DNA from: an uncultured Eubacteriales bacterium
GTDB lineage: Bacteria; Bacillota; Clostridia; Oscillospirales; Acutalibacteraceae
Length of the DNA stretch: 5,000 nt
Assembly (NCBI GenBank): GCA_934476025.1
Contig: CAKSNI010000103.1
Coordinates: 1-5,000 of the forward strand
Reading direction: 5' to 3'
Under the pieces are notes generated by a model, which saw only the letters and a program-made list of their open reading frames with translations, had not been told where the DNA came from and ran no database searches. Positions 1 through 3,982 of this stretch are shown here, piece by piece. The stretch's first letter is position 1. Every line of letters starts with the position of its first letter. Made by a program: the position numbers and the translations under genes.

Positions 1-59
1 CAATAATCAAGATCGGTATTCAACCGATCATAATAACGGGCAAACACATCATATTCCAT
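1..59 (-). CDS. Probable class I SAM-dependent methyltransferase, N-terminal fragment
   Basis: Only the first 19 codons are in the window; the gene continues off the left edge. They read MEYDVFARYYDRLNTDLDY. A beginning of the form Y-x-x-F-A-x-x-Y-D-x-L-x-x-D-x-x-Y is typical of small class I methyltransferases in Firmicutes, where these residues precede the SAM-binding Rossmann fold. The SAM-binding motifs themselves are not in the window, so the substrate cannot be inferred. The ATG start is supported by a purine-rich ribosome-binding site (GGAG at 64-67, 4 nt from the ATG, inside a longer G run) and by a good sigma-A-type promoter upstream on the same strand. It is transcribed divergently from the MATE gene. 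The family call rests on a short N-terminal signature only; any protein starting with a similar helix would look alike. Confidence 0.62.
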   Translation of the reverse strand, partial: MEYDVFARYYDRLNTDLDY

Positions 60-63
60 GCTT

Positions 64-79
64 CTCCCCCCCTTTTTTT
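64..79 (-). promoter_or_regulatory. Homopolymeric ribosome-binding site (A7 then G7)
   Basis: Read on the minus strand, seven A residues (73-79) are followed by seven G residues (66-72) and then AGAAGC before the ATG. The G run supplies the Shine-Dalgarno core, so its length sets the spacing of the ribosome-binding site. That two homopolymers abut at this point is seen directly; an effect on expression is inference. Confidence 0.6.
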
Positions 80-88
80 CTGTTGCCC

Positions 89-117
89 ATTGTACCAAAA
101 TCGGACCAAAAAGTCAA
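89..117 (-). promoter_or_regulatory. Sigma-A-type promoter of the methyltransferase gene
   Basis: On the minus strand a -35 box TTGACT (112-117) and a -10 box TACAAT (89-94) are separated by 17 nt. Each matches consensus at five of six positions. The two bases TG sit one base upstream of the -10 box, giving an extended -10 element. Transcription would start near position 82, about 20 nt ahead of the ATG. A 7-bp direct repeat ACCAAAA (plus strand, 94-100 and 105-111) falls in the spacer; its role is unknown. Confidence 0.72.
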
Positions 118-137
118 GTTTTCCAAATGCCGGCCCC

Positions 138-166
138 TTGACAAAGCGGGTTAAGTCGGCTATAAT
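138..166 (+). promoter_or_regulatory. Consensus sigma-A promoter of the MATE gene
   Basis: TTGACA (138-143) and TATAAT (161-166) are both perfect consensus hexamers, separated by the optimal 17 nt. Transcription should begin near position 173, giving a leader of about 36 nt before the ATG at 209. The -35 box lies 20 bp from the -35 box of the divergent methyltransferase promoter. No riboswitch-size leader is possible in this space. Confidence 0.9.
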
Positions 167-198
167 CGTTCCACTGTGCAATTGAAATTTCACATTAC

Positions 199-202
199 GG
201 AG
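199..202 (+). promoter_or_regulatory. Ribosome-binding site that fixes the MATE start
   Basis: GGAG lies 6 nt upstream of the ATG at 209. The alternative in-frame GTG at 176 has no comparable site and would sit within a few bases of the predicted transcription start, so the ATG is preferred. Confidence 0.8.
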
Positions 203-208
203 AAAACC

Positions 209-1564
209 ATGATTGCTTTATCGGAACATTTTACAACCAAGAAACTGATTCGCTTTACCTTCCCGACGATCATTATGATGATCTTCACCTCGATTTACGG
301 CGTGGTTGACGGCTTCTTTGTTTCCAACTTTGCCGGAAAATCCGCCTTTGCCGCCGTGAATTTTATTATGCCCTTTCTCATGATCCTCGGCAGCATCGGT
401 TTCATGTTCGGTACCGGCGGAAGCGCCTATATTTCCAAAACCATGGGAGAAGGAAAAACGCAGAAGGCCAACCAAATTTTCACCCAACTGATTTTTGTTT
501 CGCTGGTTTGCGGAATTGTTTTTGCGGTTCTCGGCATTCTCCTTCTCCGCCCGATTGCTCTTTTCCTGGGTGCGGATGAAGCCATGCTGAGCCTTTGCTG
601 CCGCTACGGAACCGTCATTTTGGTCTGTCTTCCCTTCTATGTTTTGCAATATGAATTTCAGTGTCTTTTTGCCACGGCCGGAAAGCCGCACCTCGGGCTT
701 TACATTACCCTGGCGGCCGGTTTTTCAAACATGATTCTGGATGCCGTACTGGTTGCCGTTTTTCCCTTCGGCGTCACCGGAGCTGCCGTAGCCACCGGGA
801 TCAGCCAGATCATCGGCGGTGCCATTCCGCTTTTCTATTTTGGCAAAAAGAACCGTTCTCTGCTATCCTTTTGCAAATTCAAGTTTGATTTTTCCGCCAT
901 GGTCAAAATCTGCAGCAACGGAATGTCAGAACTGATGAGCAATATTTCCATGTCCCTTGTCGGGATGCTGTACAATGTTCAGTTGATGCGATTTGCCGGA
1001 GAGGACGGCGTTGCCGCCTACGGGGTTCTTATGTATGTCAGCATGATCTTTGCGGCAATTTTCATCGGGCACTCGGTTGGAGCCGCCCCGATTGTCGGCT
1101 ACCATTTCGGTGCCAAAAATCACCGGGAGCTCAATAGCCTGTTAAAGAAATCCGCTGCCTTGATCAGCGGCTGTTCCGTTGTTATGTTCCTGATCAGCGA
1201 ACTGTTGGCCTGGCCTCTTTCCCGGCTTTATGTTGGATATGATTCCGAACTCCTCTCTCTGACCGCCCATGCTTTTCGCATTTTTTCCTTTTCATTCTGC
1301 TTCTGCGGCTTTTCTATTTTCGGTTCTTCCTTCTTTACGGCACTCAACGACGGGCTCAACTCCGCCCTTATTTCCTTTTTGCGAACCATGGTCTTTCAGA
1401 TCGGGGCGGTGTTGCTCTTCCCGATTTTCTTTGAAATTGACGGCATTTGGTGGTCCATTACTGCTGCCGAAGTTATGGCTCTGTTCTTTACCTTTGTTTT
1501 TCTCATCATCAAGAACAAAAAGTACCGATATTTCGGGAAGGCGGACGCGAGTTTCCATCCTTAA
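209..1564 (+). CDS. MATE-family multidrug efflux transporter (MepA-like)
   Basis: This is a 451-residue integral membrane protein of the multidrug and toxic compound extrusion family. MATE proteins usually have about 450 residues and twelve transmembrane helices in two pseudo-symmetric bundles of six, and they exchange Na+ or H+ for cationic drugs. The first helix carries the signature GVVDGFFVSNFAG (31-43), followed by AFAAVNFIMPF (46-56) and the GTGGSAYISKTMGEG loop (68-82) typical of MepA-like proteins. NMILDAVLVAVFPFGVTGAA (174-193) continuing to SQ at 200 is the conserved helix 5-6 region. The second half begins near 230 (AMVKICSNGMSE) and repeats the pattern, with GHSVGAAPIVGYHFGAKN at 287-304. 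Hydrophobic segments fill nearly the whole chain, and the end is short and basic (KNKKYR). It is monocistronic, with its own promoter and terminator. The substrate cannot be told from sequence; family members also export metabolites. The start is the ATG, not the upstream GTG at 176. Confidence 0.93.
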   Translation: MIALSEHFTTKKLIRFTFPTIIMMIFTSIYGVVDGFFVSNFAGKSAFAAVNFIMPFLMILGSIGFMFGTGGSAYISKTMGEGKTQKANQIFTQLIFVSLVCGIVFAVLGILLLRPIALFLGADEAMLSLCCRYGTVILVCLPFYVLQYEFQCLFATAGKPHLGLYITLAAGFSNMILDAVLVAVFPFGVTGAAVATGISQIIGGAIPLFYFGKKNRSLLSFCKFKFDFSAMVKICSNGMSELMSNISMSLVGMLYNVQLMRFAGEDGVAAYGVLMYVSMIFAAIFIGHSVGAAPIVGYHFGAKNHRELNSLLKKSAALISGCSVVMFLISELLAWPLSRLYVGYDSELLSLTAHAFRIFSFSFCFCGFSIFGSSFFTALNDGLNSALISFLRTMVFQIGAVLLFPIFFEIDGIWWSITAAEVMALFFTFVFLIIKNKKYRYFGKADASFHP

Positions 1565-1593
1565 AAAGGTTCTGCTGCCCGCGGCATTTTTTC

Positions 1594-1645
1594 AAAAAGC
1601 AGAGATCCGGCAAAGGAATTCCTTTGTCGGATCTCTGCTTTTGTT
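1594..1645. terminator. Bidirectional intrinsic terminator between convergent genes
   Basis: A near-perfect inverted repeat has arms 1595-1618 and 1619-1642. The 24-bp stem includes one G-U wobble (1610 with 1627) as read on the plus strand, which is an A-C mismatch on the minus strand. The tip would open into a small loop. The foot of the stem is A4/T4, so each strand ends the hairpin in a U-rich tract. It starts about 30 nt after the MATE stop and ends 1 nt from the desulfurase stop, so it can terminate both transcripts. A much weaker 5-bp hairpin (1573-1586) followed by six T residues lies just before it on the plus strand. Confidence 0.9.
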
Positions 1646-2831
1646 ATGGGAGCAAAAACGGTTTTTCTCCGTTTTGCTTTTTCTGATATTCCGGGTTGGT
1701 GCTGCGGAGTTGTTCAACAGCCCGGGTGATTTCATGAAGAAGAATCGGAATTTCTTCGGCCGTATTTTCTTCGTCCAAAGTAATCCGAATGCCGGAAAAA
1801 GCCAACACTTCCGGTCGGCCGATGGCCAGCAGTACATGACTTGGCTCCAGTGAACCGGAAGAACAGGCCGAACCGCCGGAAACACAAATCCCGGCCCGAT
1901 CCAGCAAAACCAGCAAATTTTCCGACAAAGCGTCTTCGATGCACAGGTTGATATTCCCCGGCAGACGCGGTTGAGCCGCTCCATTCAGCGCGGTGTGGGG
2001 AATTTTTAATAAGCCCTCCAGCAGCATATCCCGAAGCTGCCGAACCTTGGCGGTGTTTTCGGCCATACGGTCGCAGCTTTCCCTTAAGGCCGCTGCCATC
2101 CCGCCAATACCGGCCACATTCTCCGTTCCGGCCCGTTTTCCCCGTTCCTGAGAGCCGCCAAGAATCAAAGGCGTCAGTTCCACACCCCGACGACAGTACA
2201 ATCCGCCAACCCCTTTCGGCCCGTGAAACTTATGAGCGGAAAAAGAGAGCAAATCCACATTCCATTCCCGAAGCGAAATCGGCAAATGCCCGACCGCCTG
2301 CACGGCATCGGTATGAAAAAGGATCCCACTGCGGCGGCAGATTTCCCCGATTTGGCGGATGGGTTGCAGTGTTCCGATTTCATTGTTTGCCATCATTACG
2401 CTAACCAGGCAGGTGTCCGGGCCGATTGCCTTTTGAATCTGATCGACCTTCACAATCCCGTCCTCATCCACCGGAATCCGCAAAATGCGAAATCCCTGTT
2501 CCTCCAGTCGCCTTAAAGGATTCAAAACAGCAGGGTGTTCGATGTTCGTGGTAATGATTGTGTGTTTTCCCAGCTTTTTTCCAAAATGGGCCGCCGAAAA
2601 AATCGCCAGATTATCCGATTCACTACCGCCGGAAGTAAAAAGAATTTCCCCGCGGGAGCAACCCAGACACTGAGCAATTTCCTGCCGGGCATCCATCACC
2701 GCCGCATGGGCAGCCCGTCCGATTGCGTAAGGACTGGACGGATTTCCGTAATTGCGGGTCAGGTAGGGCATCATGGCCGACAATGCCTTTCGGCTTAGCG
2801 AAGTGGTCGCAGCACAGTCCGCGTAAATCAT
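1644..2831 (-). CDS. Cysteine desulfurase, NifS/IscS class (group I)
   Basis: This 395-residue pyridoxal-phosphate enzyme of the class V aminotransferase fold converts L-cysteine to L-alanine and leaves the sulfur as a persulfide on an active-site cysteine. The start MIYADCAATT is the classic family beginning. Visible motifs are GNPSSPYAIGR (29-39); TSGGSESDN (66-74), which binds the cofactor phosphate; IEHPAV (97-102) with the His that stacks on the cofactor; ANNEIGT (148-154); HTDAVQAVGH (173-182); SFSAHKFHGPKG (196-207) with cofactor lysine K201; RAGTENV (233-239); and the loop SGGSACSSG (318-326) with persulfide cysteine C323. The cysteine context and loop length are those of group I (IscS/NifS) rather than SufS. 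The gene follows cysK in the same direction, with no scaffold gene (iscU/nifU) after it in the window. The sulfur acceptor is unknown: Fe-S assembly, tRNA thiolation (ThiI) or thiamine synthesis are all possible. The ATG at 2831 has AAAGG 8 nt upstream. Confidence 0.95.
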   Translation of the reverse strand: MIYADCAATTSLSRKALSAMMPYLTRNYGNPSSPYAIGRAAHAAVMDARQEIAQCLGCSRGEILFTSGGSESDNLAIFSAAHFGKKLGKHTIITTNIEHPAVLNPLRRLEEQGFRILRIPVDEDGIVKVDQIQKAIGPDTCLVSVMMANNEIGTLQPIRQIGEICRRSGILFHTDAVQAVGHLPISLREWNVDLLSFSAHKFHGPKGVGGLYCRRGVELTPLILGGSQERGKRAGTENVAGIGGMAAALRESCDRMAENTAKVRQLRDMLLEGLLKIPHTALNGAAQPRLPGNINLCIEDALSENLLVLLDRAGICVSGGSACSSGSLEPSHVLLAIGRPEVLAFSGIRITLDEENTAEEIPILLHEITRAVEQLRSTNPEYQKKQNGEKPFLLP

Positions 2832-2839
2832 GAAAACAA

Positions 2840-2844
2840 CCTTT
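2840..2844 (-). promoter_or_regulatory. Ribosome-binding site that fixes the desulfurase start
   Basis: AAAGG on the minus strand lies 8 nt before the ATG at 2831. The longer reading frame would begin at an ATG at 2882 inside the intergenic hairpin and would add 17 residues without family similarity, so the downstream ATG is chosen. Confidence 0.78.
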
Positions 2845-2862
2845 CTTTTACACAAAACAGTA

Positions 2863-2886
2863 GGGAATGCCGAATCCGGCATTCCC
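2863..2886 (-). terminator. Intergenic hairpin between cysK and the desulfurase (weak terminator, attenuator or processing site)
   Basis: A perfect 10-bp GC-rich stem (GGGAATGCCG with CGGCATTCCC) encloses a 4-nt loop (2873-2876), 28 nt after the cysK stop. Downstream on the minus strand comes TACTGTTTTGTG, which is only a weak U tract. The desulfurase has its own ribosome-binding site but no convincing promoter in the gap. The hairpin is therefore more likely to allow partial readthrough, or to protect the cysK message end, than to stop transcription fully. The structure is seen; the role is inferred. Confidence 0.65.
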
Positions 2887-2914
2887 CCGCCGCAAAGTGT
2901 GTCTTAAAACAGGA

Positions 2915-3847
2915 TCATTCCGCGAACAACGGAGTCGACAGATAGCGGTCACCGGTATCCGGCAGCAAAACCACGATGGTTTTTCCTTCGTTTTCGGGCC
3001 GCTGAGCCAGCGAAATCGCCGCATAAACCGCTGCGCCGGAAGAAATACCGACCAGTACGCCTTCCTTTTTCCCGATGAGTTTTCCGGTTGCAAAGGCATC
3101 TTCATTGCTGACCGGGAAAACCTCATCATAAACCTTGGTATCCAGTACATCCGGAACAAACCCGGCACCGATGCCCTGAATTTTGTGCGGGCCAGCCACC
3201 CCGGTAGAAAGAACCGCCGAAGTTTTCGGTTCAACCGCCACAACCTTCACCTGCGGATTTTTGGATTTTAAATACTGTCCAACGCCGGTAATGGTACCGC
3301 CGGTACCGACACCGGCAACAAACACATCCACTTTTCCGTCGGTGTCTTCATAAATTTCCGGCCCGGTTGTTTCAATATGCGCCTGAGGATTCGCCGGATT
3401 GACAAACTGCCCCGGAATGAAGGAATTCGGAATTTCCCGTGCCAGTTCATCAGCCTTGGCAATTGCGCCCTTCATGCCCTTGGCACCGTCACTCAGCACC
3501 AGCTCCGCTCCGTAGGCTTTCATCAGTTGACGGCGTTCAACCGACATGGTTTCCGGCATAACAATGATAATCCGATACCCGCGTGCAGCTGCTACCGAAG
3601 CAAGCCCGATTCCGGTATTGCCGCTGGTCGGTTCAATAATAACCGAACCGGGCTTCAGCTTACCGCTCTTTTCGGCTTCGTCAATCATCTTTTTCGCAAT
3701 CCGGTCCTTAACCGAGCCGGCCGGGTTAAAGTATTCCAGTTTCGCCAGAATTTTGGCCTTCAGACCGTATTCCTTTTCCAGATGGGTCAGTTCCAACAGC
3801 GGAGTTTTCCCGATCAACTGATCGGCAGATGTATAAATGTTTGCCAT
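2915..3847 (-). CDS. cysK: Cysteine synthase A (O-acetylserine sulfhydrylase)
   Basis: This complete 310-residue cytosolic enzyme makes L-cysteine from O-acetyl-L-serine and sulfide using pyridoxal phosphate. It has the fold type II beta-family layout: LIGKTPLLEL (11-20); NPAGSVKDRI (41-50) with cofactor lysine K47; PTSGNTGIGLA (73-83), the substrate-carboxylate loop; MPETMSVERRQLMKAYGAEL (98-117); GVGTGGTITG (179-188), the phosphate-binding loop; KIQGIGAGF (222-230); GISSGAA (267-273) with the serine near the pyridine nitrogen; and LLPDTGDRYLST (294-305). The length is normal for CysK, and no C-terminal regulatory domain is present, which argues against a full cystathionine beta-synthase. 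Substrate choice within the family cannot be proven by motifs alone. AAAGGAGA (3856-3863) lies 8 nt before the ATG. It is the first gene of an operon with the cysteine desulfurase, driven by a consensus promoter with an overlapping inverted repeat. Confidence 0.96.
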   Translation of the reverse strand: MANIYTSADQLIGKTPLLELTHLEKEYGLKAKILAKLEYFNPAGSVKDRIAKKMIDEAEKSGKLKPGSVIIEPTSGNTGIGLASVAAARGYRIIIVMPETMSVERRQLMKAYGAELVLSDGAKGMKGAIAKADELAREIPNSFIPGQFVNPANPQAHIETTGPEIYEDTDGKVDVFVAGVGTGGTITGVGQYLKSKNPQVKVVAVEPKTSAVLSTGVAGPHKIQGIGAGFVPDVLDTKVYDEVFPVSNEDAFATGKLIGKKEGVLVGISSGAAVYAAISLAQRPENEGKTIVVLLPDTGDRYLSTPLFAE

Positions 3848-3855
3848 GATTTATC

Positions 3856-3863
3856 TCTCCTTT
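3856..3863 (-). promoter_or_regulatory. Strong ribosome-binding site of cysK
   Basis: AAAGGAGA on the minus strand is a near-complete anti-16S match, 8 nt from the ATG at 3847. It suggests efficient translation once the promoter is active. Confidence 0.85.
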
Positions 3864-3880
3864 GAATTTTCTTTGATCGT

Positions 3881-3909
3881 ATTATAGCACCTATTGCCTA
3901 TCTTGTCAA
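3881..3909 (-). promoter_or_regulatory. Consensus sigma-A promoter of the cysK operon
   Basis: On the minus strand TTGACA (3904-3909) and TATAAT (3881-3886) are both perfect hexamers with a 17-nt spacer. Transcription should begin near 3874, giving a leader of about 27 nt, too short for a T-box or SAM riboswitch. So strong an unregulated promoter would be surprising for a cysteine gene, which fits repression through the overlapping inverted repeat. Confidence 0.9.
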
Positions 3910-3914
3910 TAGGT
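3889..3914. promoter_or_regulatory. Candidate operator over the cysK promoter (nested inverted repeats)
   Basis: The outer repeat has perfect 8-bp arms, ACCTATTG (3889-3896) and CAATAGGT (3907-3914), 10 nt apart. An inner repeat, CCTAT (3897-3901) and ATAGG (3909-3913), reuses part of the right arm. Together they cover the -35 box and most of the spacer, where a bound dimer would block RNA polymerase. In Firmicutes, cysK and nifS/iscS operons are often controlled by Rrf2-family repressors (CymR, IscR-like). Assigning this site to that family is inference, and no regulator gene is in the window. Confidence 0.66.
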
Positions 3915-3938
3915 AATGTAGGAATTTATTTTTTAGTA

Positions 3939-3974
3939 AAAAAGTTCTCTTTCCGTTAAGAAAGAGAACTTTTT
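3939..3974 (-). terminator. Intrinsic terminator of the oxidoreductase gene
   Basis: A perfect 15-bp stem (3939-3953 with 3960-3974) has a 6-nt loop and begins 8 nt after the oxidoreductase stop codon. On the minus strand it ends in a run of T residues (TTTTTT followed by ACT), the usual form of a Rho-independent terminator. It isolates the oxidoreductase from the cysK promoter just downstream. Confidence 0.9.
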
Positions 3975-3982
3975 GTTACTAT

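Noticed and set aside
11..29. Inverted repeat GATCGGT / ACCGATC near the left edge
   Set aside because: It lies within codons of the methyltransferase start and is only 7 bp; it is most simply explained by coding sequence (D-R-L-N-T-D).
218..691. Open frame of 157 codons on the minus strand inside the MATE gene
   Set aside because: It is antisense to a clear membrane-protein gene, its product is a hydrophilic N/K/G-rich sequence with no family pattern, and it has no promoter or ribosome-binding site of note.
1269..1853. Open frame of 194 codons on the plus strand spanning the MATE end, the terminator and the desulfurase end
   Set aside because: It crosses a strong intrinsic terminator and overlaps two well-supported genes in other frames; the product is a low-complexity S/F/R-rich sequence.
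2848..3865. Several open frames on both strands overlapping cysK (2848-3243 minus, 2867-3271 plus, 3377-3865 plus, 3546-3821 plus)
   Set aside because: All are shadows of cysK, whose motifs are complete; the alternative products are Arg-rich with no recognisable domain.
3848..3982. Possible riboswitch or T-box leader before cysK
   Set aside because: The predicted transcript start leaves a leader of only about 27 nt, and the large hairpin further upstream belongs to the oxidoreductase terminator.
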